Shown: positions 36,733-46,346, counted from the first letter of the stretch. The stretch: 64,000 nt of DNA from Hyphomonas sp. (GCF_016125515.1 NZ_WGLO01000009.1:124001-188000), one strand, 5' to 3'. Numbers and translations: made by a program. The notes: generated by a model not told the origin, from the sequence alone.

Positions 36733-36942
36733 TTACACGATGCCTTCGCGCTGGGCGCGCTTGCGCGCCAGCTTGCGGGCGCGGCGCACGGCTTCGGCGC
36801 GCTGACGGGCTTTCTTCTCGGACGGCTTTTCGAACGCCTGACGCGCCTTCATTTCCCGGAACAGACCTTCACGCTGCATCTTCTTCTTCAGCGCGCGCAG
36901 GGCTTGTTCGACGTTATTATCGCGGACGACGATCTGTACTAT
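36733..36942 (-). CDS. rpsU: 30S ribosomal protein S21, apparent AUA start
   Basis: 69 codons. Translation from 36939 downwards gives [20 protein letters not shown], then [20 protein letters not shown] and a basic tail [17 protein letters not shown], which is S21 (bS21). It normally begins M-V-Q, and here the codon before V is ATA (36940-36942), with an in-frame TGA only a few codons farther upstream and GGAG at a suitable distance. No ATG, GTG or TTG is available in frame. So either ATA is the initiation codon, as with rare AUU/AUA starts used for feedback control, or V is the start at a GTA codon. S21 helps 16S anti-SD base-pairing on the small subunit. Confidence 0.85.
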   Translation of the reverse strand: MVQIVVRDNNVEQALRALKKKMQREGLFREMKARQAFEKPSEKKARQRAEAVRRARKLARKRAQREGIV

Positions 36943-37075
36943 AGGACTTCTCCATCAGGTTCGGTTCGGGCAACGGCCCGGGAATTGGGGCAGACAGGGC
37001 CTGACAGCCCGGAAAGCGCGGCCTATATCACGGGCTGTGCCGTTCCGCCAAGCCCTAGCCTGCGGGGAATTTACG

Positions 37076-37687
37076 ATGACTGAAACGCCTTCCGGACTTC
37101 TTCGCCGCCGCTGGCTGGACGAACTGGTCCCGGATGTGCCTTTCGAAGGGTGGACCCAAGCTGCCGCCGATGCCGCAGCGGTGCGTGCCGGGCTTACACA
37201 AGGTGAACGCGCCCTCGCGGCGCCCAACGGTGTCGTCGACCTCATCGACGGGTTTTTTGACGATGCCGAAGCACGGGCCCGCGCCGCGCTGGCGGAGGTC
37301 GACATGGGCGCGCTGCGTGTTCCGGAACGTGTGAAAACCGGTGTCCTGGCCTGGCTGGACGCGCTGGAGCCGAATCGTGAAGCCGTACGCCGCGCCGCCA
37401 GCCGGGGTTTCCTGCCCTGGGGCGCGGGCCCCGCGCTGGAGCGGACCTGGAAAGTCGCGGACTTGATCTGGACTGCGGCGGGCGACCTGTCAGAGGACTA
37501 TAACCGCTATTCCAAGCGCGGCCTTCTGGCTGCGGTTGTGCCGTCCATTGTGCTGCATTGGGCCGACCATCCGGCGCCGGAAGACCTTGACGCCTTCATC
37601 GCCCGCCGGCTCGCAACCGTTTCCGGTATAGGTCAGAAGGCCGGACGGATCGTGAAGCCCGTGCTCGAAAGGTTCGGCAAGCGCTAA
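37076..37687 (+). CDS. COQ9-family ubiquinone biosynthesis protein
   Basis: 203 residues. An all-helical protein with LLRRRWLDELVPDVPFEGWTQAA and WKVADLIWTAAGDLSEDYNRYSKRGLLAAVV, which is the COQ9/TetR-like fold signature. In mitochondria Coq9 binds lipid and assists Coq7 in ubiquinone synthesis. ATG 37076 is chosen after GGGGA; the ORF is open further upstream. It is divergent from rpsU, an arrangement common in this class. Confidence 0.88.
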   Translation: MTETPSGLLRRRWLDELVPDVPFEGWTQAAADAAAVRAGLTQGERALAAPNGVVDLIDGFFDDAEARARAALAEVDMGALRVPERVKTGVLAWLDALEPNREAVRRAASRGFLPWGAGPALERTWKVADLIWTAAGDLSEDYNRYSKRGLLAAVVPSIVLHWADHPAPEDLDAFIARRLATVSGIGQKAGRIVKPVLERFGKR

Positions 37688-37933
37688 ACGCGCACCGGCT
37701 CGTCTTCAATGGGGGGAGGTGTCGGACAGAAGCTGATCAAGCGCCCCAGGGGGCTGGGGGGGCTGATGGGTCTGGAGCACCTGTTAAACGCCTCCGCCCG
37801 ACAATTCAAAGATGGCGGTGTGCTGTGTCGGCGGCAAGTCCGAAAAGCGGCGTTTTCGGGAAAAGCGGATTAATTCGCAGTTAGCTCCTGGAAGGGCTGG
37901 ACGGCGGCGCCAAGCTATGCGGAACTGTCATCG

Positions 37934-38269
37934 ATGTCCGAGTTCCCGTCTCGCAAGCCTGCGTCCGATCCCGTGGTCGCTTTCCAGAAGAGCGAGCTGC
38001 AGCCCATTCTGGATGTGTACGGCCGGCTGGTGATTGCCGGAGAGGCCCGTGACTATTCGATCGGCTTCGGGCGCGACGTGGCCACCTTCGCAATCTTCCG
38101 GCGTCATGCCGAAAGCCCGACCTGGCGGATCGAGAAGGAACCCGCTCTCGCCAACCGGCAGGGCCAGTATGCCGTCTACGGATTGGGCGGTCAGGTGTTG
38201 CGGCGCGGACGTGAGCTCAAGCAGGTGCTGCGCGTCTTCGAGAGCCGCAAGTTCACGATCGTCCGTTAA
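37934..38269 (+). CDS. DUF2794 protein
   Basis: 111 residues. FQKSELQPILDVYGRLVIAG, then RDYSIGFGRDVATFAIFRR and RIEKEPALANRQGQYAVYG are the DUF2794 family pattern common in alphaproteobacteria. Function unknown. It follows COQ9 in the same direction across an intergenic stretch of about 245 nt in which I see no other gene. Confidence 0.85.
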   Translation: MSEFPSRKPASDPVVAFQKSELQPILDVYGRLVIAGEARDYSIGFGRDVATFAIFRRHAESPTWRIEKEPALANRQGQYAVYGLGGQVLRRGRELKQVLRVFESRKFTIVR

Positions 38270-38366
38270 CGGATTCCACGCGGGAATTAACCCCTTGTTT
38301 ACCAAAAACTTCTTGCGAACCAATCTGGAACAGAGTAGGAACAGAACATCGGAACGGAGCAGGAAC

Positions 38367-38702
38367 ATGAGCAACGCAGTGAGCTTTCGCGGTCAATCGG
38401 GCAAGGCATGGTCTTTCCAGCGGGCGGCAGCTGATGCGCCCTGGGCACGGGCGCCGGGTGTTGCCATCTTCGCGGTTCCTGAAGCCTGCGGCTGGCGCAT
38501 TTTCCGGGTGATGGAACTCTCCGGCAAGCCGCATGACATCCAGCCGATCTGGGCCTTCGCCGAGGCGGAACGCTATGGCGCCAGCGCGGTGTTCATCTCC
38601 CTCGAGTTTGAAGGCGATCTGCGCAAGCACATGGTGGCCGACCTCGAAGCCGGCTTCCAGCCGATCCACCGTTCGGACAATGTGGTCCGTCTAGCCGCCT
38701 AG
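38367..38702 (+). CDS. Unidentified small soluble protein
   Basis: 111 residues with no recognised motif. It contains GVAIFAVPEACGWRIFRVMELSG and AFAEAERYGASAVFISLEF, a mixed alpha/beta composition, and a slightly basic C-terminus. GGAGCAGGAAC lies upstream of ATG 38367. It follows DUF2794 and overlaps the convergent DUF885 lipoprotein gene by 4 nt. The region 38270-38366 is a GC-poorer spacer. Confidence 0.6.
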   Translation: MSNAVSFRGQSGKAWSFQRAAADAPWARAPGVAIFAVPEACGWRIFRVMELSGKPHDIQPIWAFAEAERYGASAVFISLEFEGDLRKHMVADLEAGFQPIHRSDNVVRLAA

Positions 38703-40573
38703 CGCCCGGCTTCCGTATACCAGCGGGTCACGTCGGCCTCGACCATGTCGAGCGGGCGTGGCCCCCCTCCCAAGATCGCCGCATGGAATGCCTTCGGCTC
38801 GAACCGGGGCCCGAGGACTCGCTGGGCCCGTTCGCGCAGATCGAGGATCCGCTGGCGCCCGATCCAGTAGGCGGCCGCCTGGCCCGGCCAGACGCTGTAG
38901 CGGTCAACTTCGTCGCCGGCCGCTTCCGGGCTGAGCCCTGTCACCGCGATGATGTAGGCCACGGTGCGTTCGCGCGTCCATTTCTGCTGGTGGATGCCGG
39001 TATCGGCGACCAGCCGCGCGGCGCGCAGCAGCATCGATTGCAGATAGCCGATCCGCCCAAGCGGGTCGTCCGTATAAAGACCACCCTCATCGGCGAGCGT
39101 TTCGGCATAAGATGCCCAGCCCTCGCCATAGCCGACATTCCAGATCAACTGGCGCGCCAGCGGCAGTCCGCCGTTTTCCGTCGTCATCGCGCTTTCAAGA
39201 TGGTGGCCGGGCAGCGTCTCGTGGAACACCAGTGTCGGCAGGCTGTAGTCCGGCCAGTCGCTCATGCGCGTCAGGTTGATCTCGAACCGGGCGGGGTTCC
39301 GGCCGTCGGCGGTGCGCGGTGTATAGGCGGCAGAAGGCGCCGATGCGGCAAAGGCGAGCGGCACCATGCTGACCGTAACGGCCGAGGCCGGCACAGGACC
39401 GATCTGGTCTTCGACAACTGCGCTGGCGCGGGTGGTCAGACTCGACAACCGTTCAATCAGCGCGGCGCGGCCAAGATCGGAATCCTCGTAGAGCTGGCCG
39501 GGCTGCTGGGCGAGAAAGGCCAGGCGCTCGCCGACCGTGCCTTCGACAAGACCCGCTTCGGTGAGAGCCGCGTCCAGTTCCTCCGTCAGGCGGGCCACGT
39601 CCGAGAGGCCACGTGCGTGCAAGGCGTCCGGTGTTTCCGAAGTGCCCGTGTAGGCGGCGAGGACGGCGCGGTAATACCTGTCGCCATCCTTCAATTGCCA
39701 GATGCCCGGCTCTGCCGGCGCAGACTCCATCAGCTTGCCGGCTGCATCGGCAAAACGTCCATAGGCGGGCAGAAGCGAGCCCGTAAAAACGGTACGCATC
39801 TGCTTCGAATAGGAATCGCGCGTCGCCGGTGTCAGGCCGGAGACCCCGTTCAACAGATTGTCAAACGTCTGTACAAGGAAGGATGTGTCCGGCGTCTCCA
39901 GCGCGCCGGCGGCCGCCACGGTCTGCATGCGCAGCAGGATTGGTGCAGGCGGCACCACACCGGCGCGGGCGTCGGCGTCGAGGCGCCGGCGCTCGTCATC
40001 CAGCGCGCCCGGCAGCTGTGCCATACGGGCAAGGAAGGCGTCCAAGTCCTCGGGCGTTTCCATCGGCTGGAAGCGCACCAGCAGTTCCGGCACATCGAGA
40101 TAGGCGCCCCTCATGTGATCGGCCACATAGGGGTAGAAGACCGACAGGTCGCCCGCGCCATGGCCCGATACCAGCACCGCTTCGGCCGCTTCATGCGCCG
40201 CGATCACGGTGTCGAGGTTGCGGGCCAGCGCGCTGCCGGGGGCCGGGCGGGCGGTCCGCACAAGAGCATCGAGGGTTTCGAGCCGTTCAAGACGCGCACG
40301 CTCGAAGGCCGCCTGCGAGCGGTCGGTCAGATAGCGGCCGAAGGGGAATCCGGCCGTTTCCGGCAACAGGCCGAGACGGGTGGCGAGCTCGGGGTCGCGC
40401 ACCAGTTCGTTCTGCGCCACCGTCATGAGCGTCCGGTCCACTTCGCGGGCGATGCGCCTGGGCGTACCTTCCGGATCAGCGCCGCCCGAACATCCAACAA
40501 GCGCAACAGAAGCGAGCAAAACGCCCGCAAAAGCGAGCACTGCAGGACGGCCGGGTAGGGTGTTCAAGCGCAT
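38699..40573 (-). CDS. DUF885-family lipoprotein (putative metallo-hydrolase)
   Basis: 624 residues with a lipobox (AFAGVLLASVALVGCSGG). The C-terminal HETLPGHHLESAMT motif and GYGEGWASYAETLADE are diagnostic of DUF885, a family with HExxxH-like active-site residues thought to act as zinc peptidases or amidases. It is anchored on the periplasmic side or on the outer membrane. Divergent from the SapC gene. Substrate unknown. Confidence 0.85.
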   Translation of the reverse strand: MRLNTLPGRPAVLAFAGVLLASVALVGCSGGADPEGTPRRIAREVDRTLMTVAQNELVRDPELATRLGLLPETAGFPFGRYLTDRSQAAFERARLERLETLDALVRTARPAPGSALARNLDTVIAAHEAAEAVLVSGHGAGDLSVFYPYVADHMRGAYLDVPELLVRFQPMETPEDLDAFLARMAQLPGALDDERRRLDADARAGVVPPAPILLRMQTVAAAGALETPDTSFLVQTFDNLLNGVSGLTPATRDSYSKQMRTVFTGSLLPAYGRFADAAGKLMESAPAEPGIWQLKDGDRYYRAVLAAYTGTSETPDALHARGLSDVARLTEELDAALTEAGLVEGTVGERLAFLAQQPGQLYEDSDLGRAALIERLSSLTTRASAVVEDQIGPVPASAVTVSMVPLAFAASAPSAAYTPRTADGRNPARFEINLTRMSDWPDYSLPTLVFHETLPGHHLESAMTTENGGLPLARQLIWNVGYGEGWASYAETLADEGGLYTDDPLGRIGYLQSMLLRAARLVADTGIHQQKWTRERTVAYIIAVTGLSPEAAGDEVDRYSVWPGQAAAYWIGRQRILDLRERAQRVLGPRFEPKAFHAAILGGGPRPLDMVEADVTRWYTEAGR

Positions 40574-40680
40574 GACGTTTTTTTCACGGTACTCAGACTG
40601 TAATTGAGCCCGGTTCGGGTGTTGTGGCCAGTGTATATTTCCGGTATCGCTCCCGCCAAATTCTCAAGGAGTTCAGCCCC

Positions 40681-41475
40681 GTGACCATGCCCACCGCGAA
40701 TGGCGGACAATCGCCCATCACCGGACAAGTCCTGTTCTACAAGCAGCCGCAGCCCCTTTCGGCTGAAACCCATGGCGGTCTTGGTGTGAAACAGGTTGCG
40801 CAACCTTTTGCCTTCCTGCGCGAAGCGCATGCCGTGCCGGTTACGGTCACCGAGTTTGGTGTCTGCGCCGCCTCCTATCCGATCATTTTCGTCGGTGATG
40901 AGCGCACGCCGGTTGCTGTCATGGGTGTACGTCAGGGCCAGAACCTGTTCGTGGATGCCAATGGCTTGGTCGTCGAAGACCACTACATCCCCGCCTTCGT
41001 GCGCCGCTATCCGTTCGTGTTCGCGGCCGACGAAGCCTCGGACCGCCTGCTGCTCTGCGTCGACCGCGCCGCGCCGATGGTCTCGAACCAGCCGGATGTC
41101 GCCTTCTTCGAGAACGGCCAGCCGAGCAAGTTCACCAATGACGCCATCGAATTCTGCAAGGAATTCGAGCGCCAGCGCCGCGCGACGCTCGATTTCGTCA
41201 AGATGATCTCTTCGATGGATCTGTTCGAACAGAAGACGGTCGTCTTCCAGCCGCGTGATCCGCAGGGCAATGAAGTCGGCCCGCAGCAGAAAGTGGCCGA
41301 TTACTGGGCCATCTCGGAAGAGAAGTTGAACGCGCTCGCCCCCGAAAAGTATCTCGAGCTGCGCAACAATGGCGCGCTGGGTGCCTGCTACGCCCACATG
41401 GTGTCGCTGCTGAACTGGTCGAAAGTGATCCAGCGCGCCGTCCGCACCCCGCCGACGGGCCAGGCTGCCGCCTGA
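40681..41475 (+). CDS. SapC-family protein
   Basis: 264 residues. SPITGQVLFYKQPQPLSAETHGG and the motifs FLREAHAVPVTVTEFGVCAASYPIIF and AFVRRYPFVFA match SapC, a family named for a Campylobacter S-layer associated protein and often found near TonB receptors and tryptophan halogenases. Function is uncertain. Start is GTG 40681 with AAGGAG 9 nt upstream; ATG 40687 is an alternative. A strong hairpin lies after the gene. Confidence 0.8.
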   Translation: MTMPTANGGQSPITGQVLFYKQPQPLSAETHGGLGVKQVAQPFAFLREAHAVPVTVTEFGVCAASYPIIFVGDERTPVAVMGVRQGQNLFVDANGLVVEDHYIPAFVRRYPFVFAADEASDRLLLCVDRAAPMVSNQPDVAFFENGQPSKFTNDAIEFCKEFERQRRATLDFVKMISSMDLFEQKTVVFQPRDPQGNEVGPQQKVADYWAISEEKLNALAPEKYLELRNNGALGACYAHMVSLLNWSKVIQRAVRTPPTGQAAA

Positions 41476-41516
41476 TCTCAGCGGGACAGGGTAAACGCCC
41501 GCCCTCTATGCCTTCG

Positions 41517-41544
41517 AACGGCCCTCCACGGTGGAGGGCCGTTT
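41517..41544 (+). terminator. Hairpin terminator after the SapC gene
   Basis: A perfect 12-bp stem (41517-41528 with 41532-41543, 3-nt loop) followed by a short U run (TTT). It lies 41 nt past the SapC stop. Confidence 0.8.
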
Positions 41545-41655
41545 GTCATTTCAGGCCAGGTGCGTCATCACGAAGAGGCGACCGGGGGTTTGTCCTGTGG
41601 CACGACCGGCGCATATGCTCGGGAAACAACGCATCTGGCAGGGAAGCCGACATTG

Positions 41656-43767
41656 ATGACCCGCTTTTATCGCGCCGCATTGGCCGCCCTCGTAGGCCTC
41701 ATGTTGATCGTGCCGGCCGCTTCGGCCCAGTGGTCGGCGTCCGGCAAGCGGGCCACGGCCGAATTGGTGTCGGATCGGTCCAGCGTGGCACCGGGCGAAA
41801 CCGTCTACATCGCGCTCAAGATGACCATGGAGCCGGGCTGGCACATCTACTGGCGCAATGCCGGCGATGCCGGCCTGCCGCCGCAGCTGATCCTCAAGGA
41901 GGAAACCAACCTGCCGGAGGGTGCCGTGGGCGAGATGCTCTGGCCGCTGCCGAAGCTGCTTCCGGTCGTCGACGGCGAGATCATGGATTACGGCTATGAC
42001 GAAGAGGCTGTCTTCGCCATGCCATTGACGATTCCGGAAACGGCATCGGGTGAAGTGCGGATCGAGGCCGTTGCCGATTATCTGATCTGTGAGTCCGTCT
42101 GCGTTCCCGAGGCGCAGGATGTGTCGTTGGTGCTGCGGGTCGGTGCGCCGGAAGAGAATGTGGCAGGAGGCGATCTGATCGGCGCCTGGATTGCAAAGGT
42201 CCCCGGCCCGTTTCCGGGCGAGGCGCGGATCGACGACGCGGCGTCGCCTTGGACTCTGAGCCTGTCTCTCGAAGGCGGCTTCCCGAAAGGCGCGCGTATC
42301 CGGTTTTTCCCGTCCGGCCATGAGATCCGGCATCCGGCCGACCAGCCCCAGCGCGAAGGCCCGAATGGCGCGAGCCTTTCCCTCACGCCGGATCCCTCTG
42401 GCGCGGTGGATGAGACGCTGGAAGGTATCATTCGGGTCGACATGCCCGGCGCGCAACCGGTGGGTTATGAAATCAGCGCGGCGCGCGGCGGCGTGTTTCC
42501 CGGCACGGCCGACACGGCAGTGGTTTTGGCCGGACCGGCGGGCGACGCGGTGCTGGGCTTTGGCGGCTTGCTGGCGCTGGCCGGCCTCGCCTTCGTCGGC
42601 GGCCTGATCCTGAACCTCATGCCCTGCGTTCTGCCGGTCCTGTCGATGAAGGCGGTCGGCATGGTTTCGGCCGCTTCGAGCGGTCATGCAGGCGAGCTGA
42701 AATCCCATGGCCTTTGGTATACGGGCGGTGTGTTGGTGTCGTTCGCCGCGCTCGCGCTGGCGATCCTGGCCGTGCGCCAGGCGACCGGATTTGCAACGCT
42801 CGGCTTCCAGCTTCAGCACGCGCCCACTGTGGTCGTCCTTGCACTGATCATGTTTGCCGTCGGCCTCTGGCTGATGGGCATGTTCGAGCTGGGTAGTTCC
42901 ATTCAGAACACAGGATCGGGTCTGGCCAGCCGAAGCGGCGCAGCTGGCGCCTTCTTCACCGGCGTCCTGGCCGCGGTCGTCGGCGCGCCCTGCGTCGGCC
43001 CCTTCCTTGGCGTCGCGCTGGGCGCGGTGATGGGCCAGCCTGCACCCGCAGTGATCGCGGTTTTCCTGGCCATGGGATTCGGCATGGCGCTGCCGTTCCT
43101 TGTGCTCAGCTTCATGCCGGGTCTGCACCGTATCCTGCCGAAACCCGGCAAATGGATGGAAACCCTCAAACAGGCTTTTGCATTCCCGATGTTCCTGACC
43201 GCGGCCTGGCTGCTTTCTGTGGTGGCCGGCCTTGCCGGGGCAGGGGCGGTCGGCTGGACGCTGGCTGGCGCGACAACGCTCGTCTTCGCCATCTGGCTGG
43301 CAAAGTCGGGCGGGATGGTCCGTCGTGCGATCGCGCTGGCGGCGCTGGGCGCGGGTTTCGTCGTACCGGCTGTCCTCGCCAATGTGCCGGACGATTTCGT
43401 CGCCGGGGCGCCGGAACTGCCGTCGTATGCTGAAGGCGTCTGGTCGCCGGAGGAAGTCGACAACCTTTTGGCGGAAGGCCGTCCGGTCTTCGTCGACTTC
43501 ACGGCGAGCTGGTGCGCCAGCTGCCAGGTCAACAAGCTCACCACCCTCTCCTCGAAACGGGTCCGAACCGCTTTCGAAGCGGCAAACGTTGCCTTTCTCG
43601 TCGCGGACTTCACACAGAAGGATCCGGTGATCGCCGAGGAACTCCGGCGGCGCGGACGCGCCGGTGTGCCGATGTACCTCTGGTATCCGGCGGCAAGCCG
43701 CGAGCCCGTCGTGCTGCCCGAACTGCTCTCACAGGACCTTGTAATCGGATACGTTGAGGACCGTTAG
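41656..43767 (+). CDS. dsbD: DsbD-like thiol:disulfide interchange protein
   Basis: 703 residues. A signal (RAALAALVGLMLIVPAASA) leads into an N-terminal periplasmic domain with the CESVC pair (about residue 145). Then comes an eight-helix transmembrane core with the redox pair in LMPCVLPV and APCVGPF, and a C-terminal thioredoxin domain with the catalytic SWCASCQ. This is the electron-transfer layout of DsbD/ScsB: cytosolic thioredoxin electrons cross the membrane to reduce periplasmic disulfides. ATG 41656 is used (or TTG 41653). Confidence 0.88.
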   Translation: MTRFYRAALAALVGLMLIVPAASAQWSASGKRATAELVSDRSSVAPGETVYIALKMTMEPGWHIYWRNAGDAGLPPQLILKEETNLPEGAVGEMLWPLPKLLPVVDGEIMDYGYDEEAVFAMPLTIPETASGEVRIEAVADYLICESVCVPEAQDVSLVLRVGAPEENVAGGDLIGAWIAKVPGPFPGEARIDDAASPWTLSLSLEGGFPKGARIRFFPSGHEIRHPADQPQREGPNGASLSLTPDPSGAVDETLEGIIRVDMPGAQPVGYEISAARGGVFPGTADTAVVLAGPAGDAVLGFGGLLALAGLAFVGGLILNLMPCVLPVLSMKAVGMVSAASSGHAGELKSHGLWYTGGVLVSFAALALAILAVRQATGFATLGFQLQHAPTVVVLALIMFAVGLWLMGMFELGSSIQNTGSGLASRSGAAGAFFTGVLAAVVGAPCVGPFLGVALGAVMGQPAPAVIAVFLAMGFGMALPFLVLSFMPGLHRILPKPGKWMETLKQAFAFPMFLTAAWLLSVVAGLAGAGAVGWTLAGATTLVFAIWLAKSGGMVRRAIALAALGAGFVVPAVLANVPDDFVAGAPELPSYAEGVWSPEEVDNLLAEGRPVFVDFTASWCASCQVNKLTTLSSKRVRTAFEAANVAFLVADFTQKDPVIAEELRRRGRAGVPMYLWYPAASREPVVLPELLSQDLVIGYVEDR

Positions 43768-43810
43768 GCCCGGCCGTATTCGTAAACCGCGCTCAGAAAG
43801 GACCCCGCCG

Positions 43811-43966
43811 ATGCAGATCACCCGCCGCCACCTCTCGCTCGCGGCCGGCATGGCCGCCGCTGTTGCTCTGACGGCGGCTGCGCTGATCGCCTCGACCGCG
43901 CGGCCGGTTCCCAGCTCCGTGATGCCGCCCGCGGCGCCGCCTGCGGGCACCGTTCCGCAGCCGTGA
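43811..43966 (+). CDS. Small exported protein, possible Tat-type signal
   Basis: 51 residues. MQITRRHLSLAAGMAAAV resembles a twin-arginine signal (RR then a hydrophobic stretch), continuing to ALIASTARPVPSSVMPPAAPPAG. The rest is a Pro/Ala-rich tail, so the mature peptide would be very short. AAGGA precedes the ATG. No family recognised. It sits between dsbD and an alpha/beta hydrolase gene. Confidence 0.5.
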   Translation: MQITRRHLSLAAGMAAAVALTAAALIASTARPVPSSVMPPAAPPAGTVPQP

Positions 43967-44033
43967 CGTTGCGGACGGGCTTGATCCACACACCGGGTCA
44001 GGGTCAGACTGCCTGCAGAAATGGGAGCGATAC

Positions 44034-45014
44034 ATGAGCCGGGAAAGCGATCCGATCGTACGGGACCAACCGGCCGAGATTCCGTCCGAAGGCGGCCCGC
44101 TCGCCGAGTATCGCGGCGCACTGCCGCCGGCGCCGGACTGGTTTCCAGAAGCTGTTGCCACACCTTACGAAACCAATCGGGTCGATGTGCTGGGCGCCGA
44201 AGTGTCCTATCAGCGCTGGGGCAAGCGCGGCGCGCCGGGGCTTTTGTTCGTGCACGGAAACGGTGCCCACGCCCATTGGTGGGACTTCATCGCGCCATAC
44301 TTTGCCGAGCATTACAATGTCGCGGCCCTGACCTTCTCGGGCATGGGCGAGAGTGCGTGGCGGGAAACCTATGACATGGCGACCTTTTCGGCCGAACAGG
44401 TTGCCGTCGCCGAAGACGCGGGCCTGTTCGACGGGCCGCGCAAACCGGTCATCGTGGCCCATTCCTTCGGCGGCTTCGTGACGCTCGTCACCGGCGCCGA
44501 GCATGGGGACCGGTTCGAGGGCATGGTGATTGTCGACAGCCCGGTGAACCCGCCGGAGCGTCCGCATCAAGGCCCGTCACGGGCGGGCCGTCCGCACAAG
44601 GTCTACGCCGATCTCGCGACGGCGCTGGCGCGCTTCCGGCTCGCGCCGCCCCAGCTTTGCGAGAACCATTATGCCATGGACTATATCGCGCGCTGGAGCC
44701 TCAAGCGCGCTGAAGGTGGCTGGACCTGGAAGTTCGATCCCACGATCTGGACCCGGTTCGAGCCGGGCCGGGATGGCGGCGAGTTGCTGAAGGCTGCCAA
44801 ATGCCGGGTCGCGATCATCCGCGGAGAGGAAAGTGCGCTGATGCCGGACATCGTGCGCGACCATATGCGCGGCCTTCTGGGCCACCAGGTGCCGTTCGTG
44901 TCGATCCCGCATGCCCGCCATCATGTCATGCTCGACCAGCCGATCGCGTTCATCTCCGCCCTGCGCATGCTACTGGCGGAATGGGACCATTCTGACCCGC
45001 ACCGGCGCGTCTGA
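44034..45014 (+). CDS. Alpha/beta hydrolase
   Basis: 326 residues. The nucleophile elbow is VIVAHSFGGFVTLV, the oxyanion hole VHGNGAHAHWW, and the His is likely in IPHARHHVMLDQP. It is soluble and its substrate is unknown. The start at ATG 44034 has GGGAGC upstream. It runs in the same direction as a downstream small lipoprotein. Confidence 0.85.
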   Translation: MSRESDPIVRDQPAEIPSEGGPLAEYRGALPPAPDWFPEAVATPYETNRVDVLGAEVSYQRWGKRGAPGLLFVHGNGAHAHWWDFIAPYFAEHYNVAALTFSGMGESAWRETYDMATFSAEQVAVAEDAGLFDGPRKPVIVAHSFGGFVTLVTGAEHGDRFEGMVIVDSPVNPPERPHQGPSRAGRPHKVYADLATALARFRLAPPQLCENHYAMDYIARWSLKRAEGGWTWKFDPTIWTRFEPGRDGGELLKAAKCRVAIIRGEESALMPDIVRDHMRGLLGHQVPFVSIPHARHHVMLDQPIAFISALRMLLAEWDHSDPHRRV

Positions 45015-45072
45015 CCTTGCGCCGCAACCCGGCTCGGATAGAGTCGGCGCGGTTGTGGCCAGGGAGCCTCGG

Positions 45073-45528
45073 ATGCGGCGTTTTAGCGGACTCGTCTTGA
45101 TCTTTGCCGCAGCTGCGGTTTCAGCCTGCTCGACTTCGCCGAAGCCGCTGCCATTGCCGCCGCCTGCGCCGGATCTCAGCGAGCCCCAGACGCTGCCGGC
45201 ACCCGGCAAGAGCGTTCTCTATACGGATTGTATCGGACAGGCGATTGATCGCAGCGCAGTTACCCGCGTGTCCGGCGAAGGGGTAGAACTCTTGCGGTTC
45301 ACCTGCACCGGCGCGCCTGCCCAGCGCTTCTACGAGGCCCTGGGCGTGCCCGGCGGTGCAGCGGGGTCGACCTGGACCGAGGGCGGCCGCTCGTTCCGGT
45401 CCACATCGGCTATCCGCGAAAGTCTTTTCGGCGCAGACTATTGCTCCACCGGCCCGGGTGGCGCGACCTGCCAGATCCACCTCAACACCGGCCCCTTCCT
45501 GACGGCGGCGCCGCCAGCACGCGGTTAG
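45073..45528 (+). CDS. Small unidentified lipoprotein
   Basis: 151 residues. A lipobox (LIFAAAAVSACST) is followed by a Pro-rich linker (KPLPLPPPAPDLSEPQTLPA). Four cysteines (CIG, CTG, CST, CQI) in the mature part suggest disulfide bonds in the periplasm. No family recognised. It overlaps the convergent ferredoxin-reductase gene by 4 nt. Confidence 0.65.
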   Translation: MRRFSGLVLIFAAAAVSACSTSPKPLPLPPPAPDLSEPQTLPAPGKSVLYTDCIGQAIDRSAVTRVSGEGVELLRFTCTGAPAQRFYEALGVPGGAAGSTWTEGGRSFRSTSAIRESLFGADYCSTGPGGATCQIHLNTGPFLTAAPPARG

Positions 45529-46346
45529 CCGGCGAAGGCCTTCTCGATCACGAATTCTGCTGGCGCGGCATTGGAGCCTTCGGTCAGGCCTGCTTTTAGC
45601 ATCAGGGCTTTCACGTCCTGGATCATTTCCATCGAGCCGCACATCATGGCGCGGTCCGTGGCGGGATTGAGCGGTGGTACGCCAAGATCCTCGAACAGCT
45701 TCCCGCTCTCGATCAGCGCCGTGATGCGGCCCATCCGCTCGGACGGCTGGCGCGTGGTGGAGGCATAAAGCGTCAGCTTGCCTTCAACCATCTCGCCGAC
45801 CAGAGGGTCTTCCTTCAGGCTGGCGACCAGGTTTTTCGAATAGGTCAGTTCGGCCACATCGCGGCAAGTATGGGTCACGATCACCTGCTCGTAACGCTCA
45901 TACGTTTCGGGATCGCGCACCAGGCTGGCGAAGGGTGCAAAGCCGGTGCCGGTGGAGAACATGTAAAGCCGCTTTCCGGGCGTCAGTGCGTCGAGCACCA
46001 GCGTGCCAGTGGGCTTGCGGCCGAGCAGCACCTTGTCGCCCGTCTGGATCGCCTGCAGGCGGGACGTCAGCGGGCCGTCCGGCACCTTGATCGAATAGAA
46101 TTCAAGCTCTTCGTCCCAGGACGGGGAGGCGACCGAATAGGCGCGCAACAGTGGTTTGCCGTCTTCCTTGGGCAGGCCGATCATCACGAATTCGCCGGAC
46201 CGGAAGCGGAAGCTCTTCGGCCTGGTCGTGCGGAAGCGGAACAGGCGGTCGGTATAGTGCTCGACTGCGAGGACGGTCTCCTCGGTCGGTCCATTGGGGT
46301 TCACTTTAGCGGCGGCCGTCTGGCCGGCGGGCGCGTCAGCGCTCAT
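45525..46346 (-). CDS. fpr: Ferredoxin/flavodoxin--NADP+ reductase
   Basis: 273 residues. FAD motif is LLRAYSVASPSWDEELEFYS; the NADP site is MFSTGTGFAPFASLVRDP with MCGSMEMIQDVK near the end. This is the bacterial class I/II ferredoxin-NADP reductase, which passes electrons between NADPH and ferredoxin or flavodoxin in oxidative stress or anabolism. ATG 46346 follows AGGAGGG. Confidence 0.92.
   Translation of the reverse strand: MSADAPAGQTAAAKVNPNGPTEETVLAVEHYTDRLFRFRTTRPKSFRFRSGEFVMIGLPKEDGKPLLRAYSVASPSWDEELEFYSIKVPDGPLTSRLQAIQTGDKVLLGRKPTGTLVLDALTPGKRLYMFSTGTGFAPFASLVRDPETYERYEQVIVTHTCRDVAELTYSKNLVASLKEDPLVGEMVEGKLTLYASTTRQPSERMGRITALIESGKLFEDLGVPPLNPATDRAMMCGSMEMIQDVKALMLKAGLTEGSNAAPAEFVIEKAFAG

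Noticed and set aside
41551-43128. Minus-strand 525-residue frame under dsbD
   Set aside because: Arg/His-rich shadow with no family features; DsbD motifs on the plus strand are complete.
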